Shown: in pieces, positions 49,240 through 62,209 of the stretch
Layout of the letters: each line of letters begins with the position of its first letter
Position numbering within the stretch: position 1 is the stretch's first letter
Source of the DNA: Casuarius casuarius
Lineage: Eukaryota > Chordata > Aves > Casuariiformes > Casuariidae
Assembly: GCA_003342895.1 (NCBI GenBank)
Contig: PTFA01000028.1
Span: 6,181,828 to 6,245,827, forward strand
Length of the DNA stretch: 64,000 nucleotides
Direction of reading: 5' to 3'
Position numbers and translations under genes: made by a program
The notes under the pieces: generated by a model
Databases searched by the model: none
What the model was told of the DNA's origin: nothing
Seen by the model: only the letters and a program-made list of their open reading frames with translations

Positions 49240-51560
49240 AACAGGTCTGGTATGGTATCACCAGGATTTTATGAAACCTAATTTTTTTTTCTGCAGACAT
49301 ATGTGAGACACTTTTCCAGATATTCAGTGGTTGATACACTGACACCCCTTGTTACACCAGACTTCCATAAAAATTTTCCATTTCAGATGAACCCATCAGA
49401 AATTAAACTCGGTCAAAACCACTAGCTCTCACCCTGCCTCATGGCAAAACAAACTTTGGCCTTGTTTTGTGTGAAACTGCATGTCCTTCACTCAAACTGA
49501 AGACCATCGTCACAAAATGCTAATCAAACTGTCAGAGAACTTGTGTTTGTCACAGGCTCCTCATTTATTTCATTTTCTTTTATAGTTAATGCCAAAGTTT
49601 TCAGCAGATCAGTAGCGCTTTTTTTTTTCTTATTATTGTTTTTAACTGAGAGTTCAATGTGAGATGGATGTGAGCTTGTGGTCAGCAACAGTAACCAAAA
49701 GCCTTCTACAGGCCTGGCTATATATAACTCAAGGGAGAAAACTATCCCGATCGACAGACCTTCCTCCACCAAAACCTAGGGTTGACTCATCCATGAATCT
49801 GAATCTTCCCTCTCCTCTAGCTGTTGTAGAGAGCCTAGAGCTCTGAGGGTCATAGTGAAAAGTGCAGCTGAGCAGCTTGTTCAACTACATATTTTCTGTA
49901 GTTGCCTACACATTGATGTACAGAGCGCTATATGCTATAGAGTATAGTTACATGCAGCTATATGATATTTGTTATATGCATGTATGCTATATATAACTCT
50001 TAGGTATATTCTACAGCATATACACAATACGTTACCTGCTATATAGCGGCCAGAATAACCTGCAGGAAAATAGCAGTGACCCTTCACGACTTCCAACGAA
50101 GTGGGTAAGCCATTAAAGGTAAGATTCCTTCCTGCGCTTGCAGCACATGGAGGATGGATGCACCTTCTCAAAAACAAAGTGGTGCTCTATGATGGCTCTG
50201 TAACTCTTGTTTTCTTTGCTATTATCTGACTTTCTAATGGTTGACTTACCACTTACTTGTGCCTCTTGCAACGTAACTGTTGATGATGATGTGAAGAACT
50301 CCTCTAGCTGCTCTGTGCTGTGCTCTTTGAGTTGGCTCTACTTCCAGGTTATCATAGGATTTTGGTTTGTTTGACTTGGGAGGTATCTTTTGTTTTGCAA
50401 CTTCCATCTCTTGGCTTGGAGGTATGATTTATAGTTTGCTTTGTTTTTATGCAAGAGCAATCACTCATTTCCTTTCTGCATGAAAACTTTCATCTGCTTT
50501 TTTGTAGCTGCTTTCCTCTTCAAGATTACAGCTCCAGGCTCAAGAGGTCCTAGCAATAAGAGTTAAAATAGTCACGGCAATTGCTGGCCAGCAATTAGAA
50601 AGTACAGGGCACTAGGGCTAGATGCAGGCTGCAGTGTTGTCCGCAGAAAAGCAGATGAATGAACAATGCCAGTGATTCCCTACACCATGTTATGTGTGAC
50701 AGATACGCACATGGGTAGCAGGGAGGGTTGTCTGGTGCTTCTGTCCCCAGATGTGTATCTTCCCATGGAGAAGCCTTAGGGTAATCATTTGCAGGGCTTG
50801 ATAACTGCTGATCTGTTTGAGGAGCTATTCACTTTACCCAAGAGTAAGATGTTAAAGCAGGCCCTTAGTACATAAATGATGAATGATGCTAATCTCACCC
50901 TTGTTAATTTTGTACCAAACCAGCTGCCTTCACTTTGTGTATCAAACACAGATAACCTCCTTTCCTATCCAGCTCGGTATGCACCACTGACAACTGCCAG
51001 CANTGCCCCTGAAGGTGACCCAATTCATTGAGAAGTCTTTTGAAACTGAGTCCCACAAGCTTTCTCTTTTGCCGCAAAGTATATACTCTGATTTATCTTC
51101 ATGTTCATGCACAACTGCAAATATAATTGCCTGTGACAAAAATAACCTTCTAACATCCAGCCCCAGCTTTTAGCTCTGTAGCCACTTCTGAAGTGTGAGC
51201 CAGGAATATTTATAGTTCTGCTGTTGAAAGGTGGGTTTTGGAGATCAGTGTGTCCTCCTGGATTACAGCTTACACAATCCAACAGAAATGAACATTTTAT
51301 CCTTCCCTAAAGCAAAATCCCCAAGTGAAAAAGAGCCAGCAAAGGACCTATCAAGATGCAGATCTGGGACACATGATTAAAGGTGAGTTTCTCTCTAATA
51401 GTTCCAGAAGCACGTCCCANGCTCATCAGCCTATGGGAAAAGTTTATTGATGCCAAAGGTTTGGAGTGATAGACTGGGCTAACATGGTTCTTAGTAATAA
51501 GGTACTAACAGTTACACAGAATGAATCTTTGCATTGATACAATGCAGCTCCTCTTTCTCC
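49240..51560. other. Noncoding stretch with a TATA-rich patch
   Basis: No gene recognised. 49920-50050 is a patch of alternating T/A words (CTATATGC, TATATGCATGTATGC, CTATATATAAC), bounded by GCGCTATAT on the left and its partial reverse complement ATATAGCG on the right. It may be a decayed dinucleotide repeat. Confidence 0.5.
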
Positions 51561-51564
51561 TGCT

Positions 51565-51732
51565 TATAAAGCACTTTCCAAAACTTGCATCTTCACTGTC
51601 TCTCCACGTGAACAGGAATTCTCCCATTTCCACAGATGAGGAAATCAAATCAGAGAGGTTGAATGATTTCCCCTGAGTTATGCAAAGTTAGAAACAGACC
51701 TCAGAAACATCTGATTCATCTTCTGGGCTTGA
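51565..51732 (+). mobile_element. MIR-like SINE 3' region
   Basis: The segment follows the MIR consensus order: CCCATTTCCACAGATGAGGA (51633-51652), then AGAGAGGTTGAATGATTTCC, then a GAAACAGACCTCAGAA and TCTGATTC-type end. The plus strand carries the element's sense orientation. The same module is shared by L2 tails, so it could be an L2-derived end instead. Confidence 0.75.
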
Positions 51733-51739
51733 ACCATCA

Positions 51740-54700
51740 GATGGCAGNTCCTTGGGACTAAGAAAACATGCAGCTTTTTCAAAAGTAGGTCATTATTGTT
51801 CCACCACAGGGAAGACTGCAAGGCTGTTATTAAGCGGTGTTTGTAAACCATTAAGAATCCCATTTTAAGAGGTTAATAAAATGTGAACCATCATTATGAA
51901 ATGATTGTTCTGGTCTCTGTTCTTCTTAATACTGGCATTATCACTGTGGTCCTTCTATGTCTTTCTGAAACCATGCCATTTTCTCTCTCTTCTTCCAGTC
52001 TCTAAGGAGTTCTCCCACAGGGTCTGTAGATAAATTTGATATTTTACATAAATGGTTTCATGAGGGGTCTCAAAGAATAAATGCAGTGGTCAGATATGGC
52101 TCCCTATTTATGTTCTTCTGAGTGCCTACAGAACCTGTCATAAGTCAGCACAGTAGAGCACTCTCATGACAAAGGCCAAGATTTGACTAACCAAGTTGTT
52201 TGCTAAGCTTTGAGAGAGACTGCACAGAGTCTGGTGTCATCTTTCTTTCCCTAAATGCTCAATTTAATGCAGATTTAAAACAAAGAAGGGGGGAGGGGCA
52301 AAGAAAATCCCAAACCCATGACCTAAATACGGAAATAAAGATAAATGAGTAGAGTGAGGTATGTTTTAAATAATGCAGGGATCCAGTTCTTGAAGTAGAA
52401 AGAAGTTTAATTGATTTTTAAATATTTAAACTAGGAAATCTACTGTAGGAAACATTTCAGATAATTCATTCCATAAAAAAAAAAAACATTACCAGAGATG
52501 TGCATGCAATGGAAAGCCAGAATGATTTAAACCCAGCATGGTGAGGGATTCACAGTATGCTCCTGCTTACTTTCTGGGCCAATGCTTCCTAACATGTCCT
52601 GCATCCAACTTCTTTCCAATTCTGTTGTCAGCTGCACTATAAGCATTAAGAGTGACAGTGTTTGGGTCAAGGGCTACAGAGATGACAGTGGTGGGTAGTC
52701 AGGCCTTCAGAGGTGTATAGGCACACTGTATGGCACTAGGGGACCAGAGTGCTCTCGAGAGTAAAGTATCACCTCCCAAACAGAGAGGAGACAGGGCATG
52801 CTGCAGTGACATTGCTGTTTTCCCTGGATGAGCTAACCAGAACTGTGCTAAGATCTTCTTGTCTAGGCATTGATAAAGATCTAATTTTCACAGAAAGGAA
52901 AGATTATTTTGGGCCCTGTACGCTGGCTCCTTGCCTTTCATCTGGCCTTTGGGATTTCGATTTCTTTCCCATTCCTGTTTTTCTTCCCCTTTTCTATTAT
53001 TTCCTAGAGGGAGAGGGCAATGCCATTTGGGGTTCAGAAGCTTCAGCCTTTGAAATTCATAGTAGCTCCCCTGGACTTCTAAGAGAACAAGGTTAGGATG
53101 TTATCTTGTACTCAGTGGGAGCAGATCATGGAGCCAGTTTCTGATCTGGGGAGCTGCAAGCAGCTCTTTCTAGCTCTGTGCATACAACTATGCCTGATTG
53201 CTCCTTGGATGTTGTGGAAATCTCTTTGCATGTTTAGCTATTCAGATCAAAGGAGGCAAGGAATGACAGGATAAGACTCATCACTGTTTCCCCTCCTTCC
53301 CACCATAAAGACAGGACATTCATTTCCAGGCTATATTAGCCGCCCTAAGGATAGACTCACCTTGCAGAAAAGGCTGCAACGAGAGGCATTAGTTCGGCCA
53401 GGAAAGGTCATTCTCTGAGGGTCCTCTAGGATACACAGTAACAGCAATGGTCCTTCTATTTTGTGGAAAGCTTTCCTCTTCTTGTTTTGCTTTCGCATAT
53501 TAAGAAGGGAAACATGGACATAGCTGGATTGCAAATAATGCCTTTTATTCACATGTGCACACATTTTCTCTGAGAGGATTCTGGTGATTTCTGCAGCACA
53601 AGAAAAAGCGACTCAGACGAGGATCCCAAATGAGCAAAAGGAGTGCAAGCCTGTATCTTTGTACAATTGGAATAATCAGGGAAAATCATGCCAGGAAAGT
53701 ATAACTTTTCTGAAAGGAGGGTTTTCTTCCTTCTTACAACTTCCTATAGGTTTTTCTATGGAAACTGTTGGACTATAAGAAAAAAGATTTTGAAGAAGCA
53801 CAAAAGACACAACCCATCTGTCAAATGTAATTTCATTTGTATTATATTCAATGTACCCAGGAGCCTTCTTTGCTTGCTAAAATTTTCTGCTAGTTTTGGT
53901 TATTTTGGGGTTGGAGGGGAGAACCATTAGGCATAGGCGAAATGGTGAAGTCATCTACATTTCCCCGAATCTTTTGCTTTGCCACCCTGTGGCACATCCA
54001 CTGCACGGTGAGACAGCGAAGAACTTCTGGCACAAATGGAGTAAAGGTCTCACATACACTGCAGTAGGAATTTTTCTGTTTGCATAGGAGGTCCACTTTC
54101 CCCTGCCTACTTCTGAATGTGGAGTGTTGTATGCATTTTGGAGGGTGTTTTGAAGCTAAGCACTTGGTACTAGCAGCTCCTTGGCTGAANCTAATCATTG
54201 CTCAGGCAAATCTGCCCAAGGAATCCAGACATGCTGTTGAATTTTAATCTATTCTGATGTTGCAGGAGCAAAAACATTTGATGAATAGACAGGTGGTAGG
54301 GTTGTTTGCTCTTCTAAGTGTTTGCTACTGAAGTATGTTTTATTACTTCCATTTGGTCTTTGTTCAGAGTTCGCCCAGTGCCTGCTGTTTTGGTGCTAAT
54401 CTGAACTAAGCTCTTTCAAAAGTTTCCTCTTCAACTGCTTGCACAATTTCTGAACTGAGATGAGTACCAAATCCCACAAGCAAGCATGGATTTTTTTCTT
54501 CTAGACTATAGGTAGATAATAACCTGTAAGTGTTACCAAAAGTGTTGTAATACCATGGGTTAGTTTCAGGGACTTGCCTGTTGGTCAAAAGATTTAAAAG
54601 AAAGCATTTCTTCATAGAGATTTTTTCATTTCTTTGGCTGGTAACTTCATACTTCAAGAGTACTTTGGAGCCATGCATAATTTATGGGACCTGTCAGGTA

Positions 54701-57275
54701 CAAAATGTGTCCCAGGGGGATGCCAAGCTATGGCTTAGGAGAACTAGTGAGCTGCCTTCTTCATGGTGGTGGTGACAAACTCTGTCAGTAGTGGTGCTCG
54801 TAGGTATTTTTCACCAGCTATGGCTGGAATGGGTTTGACTTACATGTGGTGACTCTAATTTCTTTCAGCACTTCTTTGATGCCTGGCTCTGCTAATGTGC
54901 TGAAATCTAGGAGAAGGGGAAACATAACCTCTTGTGTGCTTTCTGCATGGTTGCTCCCATGTGGAGTGGGCTTCTGCAGTGCCAGGAATGCATATGTTTG
55001 TCAGTCCCTCACATCATGCAAAACCAATTTCTGGGGAGACTGGGAAGCACTGAAGGCTGACGAGTGGCTTTGAAGGCTGGAGCGGTCTGGAGCATGGGAA
55101 GGAATTTAACTGCTGCAAAGGCAGAGCTGAGAGATCTCCCTTCCTCCGCCACATCCATGGTGTAGGATTTTGGGAACATTTGGAGGATGTCTGAAGCTGA
55201 TAATCTTTTCCATAACTTCTGTTCTATTTTCCTTTTTCACAATTTAACCTGATTTTTTTCTGTGGGAATGGTTTGGGGACAGTTTGTGCCTAAGTGATAG
55301 CATATTTAGTTATAATTCCTTGTCAGCTTTTCAGTGTCGTGGTCGAAGGAAGGGGAGGCATTCTTACAGGCAACACTTCATCTGTGCAGCAATGAATGGG
55401 TTTGAGGTAGGCTGAACATGCAAGAAGAGGTTAACATACAGAAAAGGTGCATTGCTGTGTTGAGTTTTGAGGTAAAAAGGGAATAGTGCTATATCATAAA
55501 ATGGATTTACATCCCTTCATTCATTCTCCCTGTAGTATCAGCTGCCCTAAATAAGCCTCTCTGCTTCTCTTCTTGATGGTAAGCGTACAGAGAAGAGCAG
55601 CAAAAGATTAGAGAGCCCTAGTGCACTAAACTGGTAACAGAAAAATAAACAAGAAAAGAAATGACAAAAAATCTTACACTTTAGAATTGTTCTGTGATAA
55701 ATAAATTAACTCTTCAGTGTGATGCTTTGATGTGTGGGTTTCTTAGCTTATCTGCTGTTAAGAGATTTTATGCTGCTTGCACGATGATTATGAATACCAA
55801 CCCTTCCTGAGCACCAAGAGGAAGGTTGTTTATCCACTTGGTCAACAGTTTATAAACAACAAGCTTTTGGGTTTGGCTGGACACTTAGTGTTTCAGTTTA
55901 CTCATTTGTAGCCTGAAAAGAGCCATACATAAACCAAGATAGTTTAATGAAAACGCAAAGTGGGAGAGGGGGGACATACCATAAGTGAAATTTGGATCTT
56001 AGTTTTGAGAGTATCCAAACAGAAAAGCTGAATAAGAACACTGATTGCAGCTAATGAGTTTGTGTTTCTTATTGAAAACACAAGAGTCTATATGCATTTC
56101 ACTGAAGAGTTGTTCTAACAATAATGCCATTCATCCTGTGGTATCCATCCTGAGCCTCTGACACAACAGAGTCAGCTCTTGCAATGTAATAAATCATAGC
56201 TCACCTCTCCTAGGCCTGATCAAGCCTTCAACATGTGCACTAAAATCTCCAGAACACAATTCTTACATTCTGCTTGGCCCAAATACAATCCTTTCCCATG
56301 CACTCGGAAAGGTTAGGTCAGACTTCCTTCAGGAGACTTTCCTTCGGTCCATTCAACCTATATCCTCTCTCTCTGCAGCAACACTTTACTTTTTTCAGTA
56401 TAGATGTGTTAAAGGTCCCATGTCTCAGTGACCCAGTATAAGCAGCGCTGAATATTTTTCTCCGTGTAGTCAATAACTGCCAATAAAATGGTGTGTGTGG
56501 AATATATGCTACTTATGCTGTCTTATGAACAATGTAAGTTTTGTTCTGTTCAATATCATATATTTTAGACAGAAGAGTATATTTAAAATGTACTAATTAG
56601 AATGTAATAATTCCATTCTGAGTTTCCATTCAGAAATAGCAGTGTCCTAGGGAGACTTGTGGCCCCTAACCAAAGTACAATGCAAAGAAGAAAGTCCAAA
56701 ATCTTTGATTGCAAAGAGGATGAATGATCATAGAGTTCAGTGAAAAGGTGGAGTAGCCTGAATGTTATCAGATGTGTAGATTCAAAGGTGAAATATCCAT
56801 AACTGTGAGTAGGATGTTGGAGAATTGTCCTGTTATTACTATGCTTCACTGTTTAGTAGAAGGCACAGTTTGATCAGGAACTTCCAAGAAAAATAAACTC
56901 AAAGGAAAAACCTCTCTAAAGAACTGCAAGGAAGCTTGGACAGAAAAGTGGGGATTTAGCATACACTAGAAAGAGGGAAAAGACGGCTCTTTCACTTTGG
57001 ATTTAATAGAGCCAGTGCTCTGTCTGAGCAGTGCTAAGGAGAGGAATGCATTAATAAAGGTAAAGAAGCTGATGAAGAAATAGTCCATAGAGTGCTTTAA
57101 GTATGAGGTTTAGAAGAGTAACTTGAAAGGAATATGAAGGCAGGAACTCCAGTCTCTGGAAGGAAATTCCAAGGAGGAGCATAGGAAGCATTAGAGGCAG
57201 TAAGAGGCCGGTGTCTATCACAACACGGATACAGGAAGAAATAAGCAAACGGAGAGGAGCTGTGCAAAGAGGTCT
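51740..57275. other. Noncoding stretch, no gene recognised
   Basis: No coding similarity seen. A 12-A run lies near 52475-52487. A possible short MIR word (TTTCAGTTTACTCATTTGTA) lies near 55892-55911 but is too short to call. Several 60-115 codon frames have no support. Confidence 0.55.
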
Positions 57276-57282
57276 AAATACA

Positions 57283-57385
57283 GACCATTTTTGGCTTTGT
57301 CATTACCCTGTGCATGACTACAGCCAAGTCATTTTACCTTCCCTGTGCTTTTCATTTTTTCCTTCCCACTATGGAAACGTCTCTT
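57283..57385 (+). mobile_element. MIR-like SINE 5'/central fragment
   Basis: The words TTTTGGCTTTGTCATTACC, GCCAAGTCATTTTACC and CCCTGTGCTTTTCATTTTT correspond in order to the MIR stretch built around 'CTGTGTGACCTTGGGCAAGTCACTTAACC' and 'CTCAGTTTCCTC'. It is diverged and partial. Confidence 0.6.
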
Positions 57386-57389
57386 GTTC

Positions 57390-57925
57390 AAAGTTTGCAT
57401 GGTTCCTAGTACAGGAGGTCCTCAGGTTTTTTGGGGGCCTTTAGATGCCATGGTAATGAAATATTACCCCATTATAACAGAAATAATAGAAAGGAGGCCA
57501 GATTCAAGTACAGACATAGGCTCCTGTGTGAAAGGCCTGGAAAAATGATGGCAATAATGCAGAGGGAAAACACAAAATGTCTATAGCCTTTACTAGGGAG
57601 GAGGAGTACTCATCTGCTTTGAAATCTCTGTGTCTCCTTCCCTTTGTCCGTTCCATTCCTTCTTGCCATTCCTCTTATTTTGTGCCTTGATTTTTATAGC
57701 TAGCAGCTGACATCCAGCAGCTAAAATCTATGCGTGTCATTCCCAACTATAGCTTACACATTGCTACAAACTGCCTTTCTAGTCCTGTTTCCATGGAAAT
57801 GGAAGCTAGCAGCANGACAATAAAATAAGAGAAAATCATCAGAAGAGAGCAGTGTAATACCTACAACTTACTTTGGCTTAGTAGTAGGCAAGGCAAACGC
57901 TTTCTCTCTAGAGCTATTTCCAGTG
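57390..57925. other. Noncoding stretch between two MIR-like fragments
   Basis: No gene is seen. A palindromic TTTCCATGGAAA-type word lies near 57788-57799, and 57440-57475 has a weak likeness to the far 3' tail of the same old SINEs. Confidence 0.45.
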
Positions 57926-57927
57926 GT

Positions 57928-58060
57928 GGATCTCAAAGTGCTTTTCAAAGATCAGCTTTAGTTAGCCTCAAAACATCCCTGAGATAAACATTATTCCTAT
58001 TTTATAGTGGTGAAATAGAATATTTTGATTTGAAGCTCCCTTCTCAGGTATATACAGAGT
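57928..58060 (+). mobile_element. MIR/L2-like tail fragment
   Basis: AAAGTGCTTTTCAAAGATC is followed by CCTCAAAACATCCCTGAGAT and ATTATTCCTATTTTATAG, matching the order of the conserved MIR/L2 tail ('AGTGCTTTACAAA', 'CCTCACAACAACCCTGTGAG', 'ATTATCCCCATTTTACAG'). It is strongly diverged, in plus orientation. Confidence 0.6.
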
Positions 58061-58064
58061 CCTT

Positions 58065-59345
58065 GTTTCCGACCTGGCCTTATAGACATTGTGTAGTACT
58101 GATGAACATTATGCAACAGGACCGTGATAGCATGTTCAGGAATAGACCCCAAGGCTGTCAATCCCATCCCTTTCCCTCAAGAATAATCTTTCTAGATGCA
58201 GAAGGAACTAAACGGCTTTTTTGGCTTTCCAGGATTACAGATTCAGATTAAATATCACCAATAATAACAACAAGTCACTATCTAGGTTTCATTCCCACTT
58301 CCACTCAGAAAAATCAGGTCAGGGAAAAACAAAGCCTTTCAAGTACCTTGAGAAACAATTGCCTATATCATATGTCTGACCTTCTCACTCCCATTTCCAT
58401 GGAAACAGATCAGAAAAAAAATGCAGTAGAATGAGACAGAGAATGGTTATGCAATATAGGTTCTAGTTCTTGCTAATAGACTCCGACTTCAGGTTGGGTG
58501 CACTTTAAGCAGGGAAATTAAAAGTATGCTACATATCTGAAGGTGGATCTCTCTCCAGTCAGAATCTTCACCAGCTAGTCAGAGCTCTCCTTCTGTAGTA
58601 TTCATATTACAATAAACTTTATGGCATTGATGGTCTCTTCAGCTATGTCTTTGATGACAGCAAACTTTGCCTGGTAGTCCTGTGGTACAAATGTAGTGGA
58701 ACAGGTACATATGAACAGCGAAGTCTTAAAGCAAATATCACACACACTGAAAATAAATCTGTCTATCCATCCATCCACCTTTGCATTATCTGTGGAGTTC
58801 TATATTTCCACTGGGCCAAACACATAGCATTGATTTCATATACCAGCTGCAATACATTTTGTTTGCTTTCTGGGGTGAGATGAGCATGGTATCGAAATAT
58901 TATTCATTCTGAATAATAACACAGTAGGGAACACTACAGCATNTTTTCCTGTGGGTATTTGCTTTACCTACGCTTACTTACCCTCAANGAAAATTTGGTT
59001 TTGCATCAACAAGTCCATGCGATGCAGCAGACTACAGAATTGGGATATAGGTTCACGGAGCAAGAGAAGGCTCCCAGCTTCCTCTCGTCTCTGGCAGGGC
59101 AAAGAGGGAATGAATCAGACAAAGCAGCCCTGATGGTTCATGCACAGTTGTTTATTCTGTGTCAATGACAAGAGCAATGACAGAAAATTCCAGAACAGTC
59201 TGTAACATACAGCTGGGATATTTTACATGGGTCAAAGTGACATTCAGCAAAAAGAAAGGAATAGGTTTCCAGAGCTTTTTGCTGTCATCCTGATACAGAA
59301 GTCTTCCCACAGAGCTGTGTGCATGAGGGGACACTTCTGCATAGT
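58065..59345. other. Noncoding stretch, no gene recognised
   Basis: Contains two N bases 45 bases apart (58943, 58988), short ATCC repeats near 58771-58784 and no supported open frame. Confidence 0.55.
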
Positions 59346-59349
59346 TTGA

Positions 59350-60400
59350 AGGTTGTCGAGATCGGCCCGGGCTCCAAAGTTTGCCTGTCGGCATCGCTTT
59401 GCAGGGTAAATGGTCTTCCCATGCCCTCCTAGACAAGGTGTGTCCTCCACAGGAAAGGTTACGCACAGCAGCAGAGGGGGACGCTCACTGTTAGTGCTTC
59501 GCCAGGCAGATACAGCTCACTCTCAGCAAAGAAAACCTGAGCAAGAGCCCGTGCGACCTTAAAACAAAAATTTTATAAGATGCTGTAATTCTTCATTACA
59601 GCTGCTTCTGAGCTACTTCAGACTCTCCTCTGCCCTCACTACGGATCATCCAGTCAGAAAACAAGAAAAAAATGCCCTGCGGCCAGCAGCAGGCAGCCAC
59701 TGCAGGCTGTCCTTCGAAATACCCGGAGGAGCTCGGAAAGGGAGGCCAAGGGATTTCTGCGTGTAAAGGGGAGGCACCGAGGGGCAGGGGAGGGGGAGAG
59801 ACTCTGAAAAACACGTGCGTAGGAAAAGAGGAACCATCTAAAGGAGTCCTGCTGGCAGGAGGAGGAGGGGGAAGAGCAGGTCAGAGAGTAAAATCAGTCT
59901 TGCAACATGCTTATTGGGAAAATGCAAATAAAGAGTAAATGGGGGGGAATCGTGGTCTGCTTACAGATATTCTGGAAGCAGATAAATAGGCTGATTTAAT
60001 TGGGTAAGATATTAGCTGTAAATTATTCATTTCACCTGGATGATTAGCAAGTCTGTTTATTCTTGAGTCCATTTTGTATTTCTTTATAGATCTCACAGGT
60101 AAATGCAGAATTGGTTACTTAGGTAAGCCATTTTGATAAAGGAACAAGGTAAACTAGTCAACTTGCTTACAATGGCTTCCTGCCCAAGGGCACTTGACAC
60201 AGATTACACTACACAAAGAAATAATTCAGACGTGACTCTGAAACGACCGCATGACTTGCACTGAACCTTTATTAGAAACCTTGTTAATTGTTTAGAGATG
60301 CAATTAAAAAGCATATGCTTCATTTTGGCGTGAATAGAGCCAGTATATTCTCCTTGAACTTTATTCAGAAAAGACTGAATTTAGCATAAGTACTTTTATC
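59350..60400. promoter_or_regulatory. Possible regulatory module: CpG-enriched patch plus homeodomain/Oct-motif-rich stretch
   Basis: 59350-59880 has more CpG than most of the window (roughly 17 sites) and an E-box CACGTG at 59812-59817. It is followed by an AT-rich stretch (59900-60400) with an octamer ATGCAAAT at 59922-59929 and several TAATTG/ATTTAATT/AATTA-type homeodomain sites. Such a mix is common in conserved vertebrate enhancers, but conservation itself cannot be seen from one sequence, so this is inference from motif content alone. Confidence 0.25.
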
Positions 60401-60583
60401 CATAGACCCAAATGTTTTGGTTTGTGTTGATCTGAACTGCAGAGAATTGTTTAGTGCCAGTGTCCTTCCATTCCAGCGAAGGAAAGCAGGAATTGCCTTA
60501 CTCACTGGCTTATTTATTATCTTAAGATATTGCTTAGAAAGAGAATTTGCTACCTTTGGAGAACCCTACCTTTCCAGTGCTAG

Positions 60584-61615
60584 GGAACAGCCAGGGCAAG
60601 CCTGTTCAGAAAAAAAGAGGCAGCATTAAAATTCAGCTCTTTGAACAGTTTCGAAAATCTACCTCTTTGCTTTCCGCCCCATCTAACTTTTGAATTAAGT
60701 GAGATCCCAGGAAGCCTGGCAGACTTCTTGCCTTGTGCAATGGAAGCAGAGCCTGTAAGCTGGGGCAACCAGGACAGTTTGCTTGCCACTTCTGAGGAAC
60801 GGAGGACAAAACTCTGTTTGTTTTCTTTTAAGTGGCCTGATTGTCATGGTCTTCTGCCCTGGGCCACTGGGAACTTGCATGCACCTCTGCGCAAAGGGTC
60901 CCACAGGGCACAGTTCACCCAGAAGCTCTTCTCTTGCAGGCCAATGTATTCTTGGGACTGCCAGCATGGCCTTGCATCCCGTATAGCTTGTGTTAGTCCT
61001 CCCGCCATTATCACAGCTGGGCTCCCTAGGTGTGTTTCCTTTGTCCTTGCAGCCCACACAGCAGGGGTCCTTCATTATGTTGGTCCTACCATCAACGGTG
61101 ACAGGATTTTTAATCTGGTTATCAGAATATTTTGAGACTGGTACCCTCCTTCACATGTGAAAGTTGAGGGTGACTTTTACAGTTTCTCTACTTCTCAGTC
61201 TCCTGCCTCCTTGCTTTGTGCTCCTCTTTCTAATAAAAACACCTCACTGGTTGTTAGACCAGTAGCTCTTTATGGGTTACTCTGCACTGTGGCTGCCTTG
61301 GGAGGAGCAGCGTGGGGGTCCAGGCACTGGATAGGAGGAAGGCTTATGTCCACCCTCAGGAGCTTGCTCCCCACTCCAGCCATGCTTACTGCACAGAGGC
61401 AAGGTTTCCTTCCCAACCTGAATGCTCACACCTTTCTTCTGTATTCAAAGAATGTGGATATTTCTGTCATGCACTGCTCAGAGCCAGCTCTGTGGGTAGC
61501 TGATGTCCTACAGTGGTTCCTGTGCCCTAGAGTGAGGCTGCTCTTGGCCCACTTGGTCATCCTCTCCTCATGCTTTTTACATGTTTTGGGAGCCAGGGGC
61601 AGGTCCCTTTCTTAG
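60584..61615 (+). other. Stop-poor frame of about 1 kb, unrecognised; possible exon or pseudogene
   Basis: One plus-strand frame is open from 60584 to 61132, broken by a single TGA at 61133-61135, and open again to the TAG at 61613-61615. That is about 343 codons with one internal stop, where roughly 15 would be expected. The translation shows no recognised domain and has many Ser, Leu, Pro and Cys residues, as expected from a C/T-rich strand. Two good acceptor-like sites lie inside it (CTCTTGCAG at about 60940 and TCCTTGCAG at about 61052). An antisense frame (61075-60695) is also open. It may be a degraded gene copy, a lineage-specific exon, or an effect of base composition. Not called as a gene. 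Confidence 0.3.
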
Positions 61616-61619
61616 CAGA

Positions 61620-62205
61620 TTCTCAGACCTAAGCTCTGGCTTTCTTCCAGGGCCTAAAATTAAAATGGTAAAGAAGGCATACAGTGGAGTGAGGTAGGGT
61701 AAATCTGGAAGATATTTTCACTTGAATCATCTTTTGGAAGCAATTTTGCTTGTTTACTGGAAACCCTTCAGGTCTTCTGAGGAGGGAATCACCCTTTTAC
61801 AGGGACAGTCCAGCTCATCCTTGATTTTCAGGAGTTGCATTTAGAGCTGTACCTGTCTCACGCAGAGAAGCTCGGTTATAACTTCTCTGTACTTCAGTGC
61901 CTCCAGGATTTCCTGATGCAGTGTGAGGGGGTTCAGCTGGCAGACAACAACAGAGGCTCTCTGACTATGCCCTGCTGCGAGGAGATTATAGCTATGGGAC
62001 ACTAGGGAGAATAGGAGTGTGGAACCATCCATTTCCTTAAAGCTTCCATTGCCTTTCCTGCTGATGTGGTTGAGCATGTAACCTTGGAAATGTGCTTAAA
62101 TTTTGCAAATATTAACTTTTGCTTCCAAACATTCTTTAAGAATCTTATCAGCAATGCTGAACTGTTTTTTGCACTGAGCTAAATTGCCAAAATAGCTATT
62201 TAGAT
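61620..62205. other. Noncoding stretch, no gene recognised
   Basis: Nothing supported. The minus-strand frame 62077-61841 is of chance length. Confidence 0.5.
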
Positions 62206-62209
62206 GGGT

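Noticed and set aside
55885..55915. Possible MIR word (TTTCAGTTTACTCATTTGTA)
   Set aside because: A single short match without the neighbouring MIR segments.
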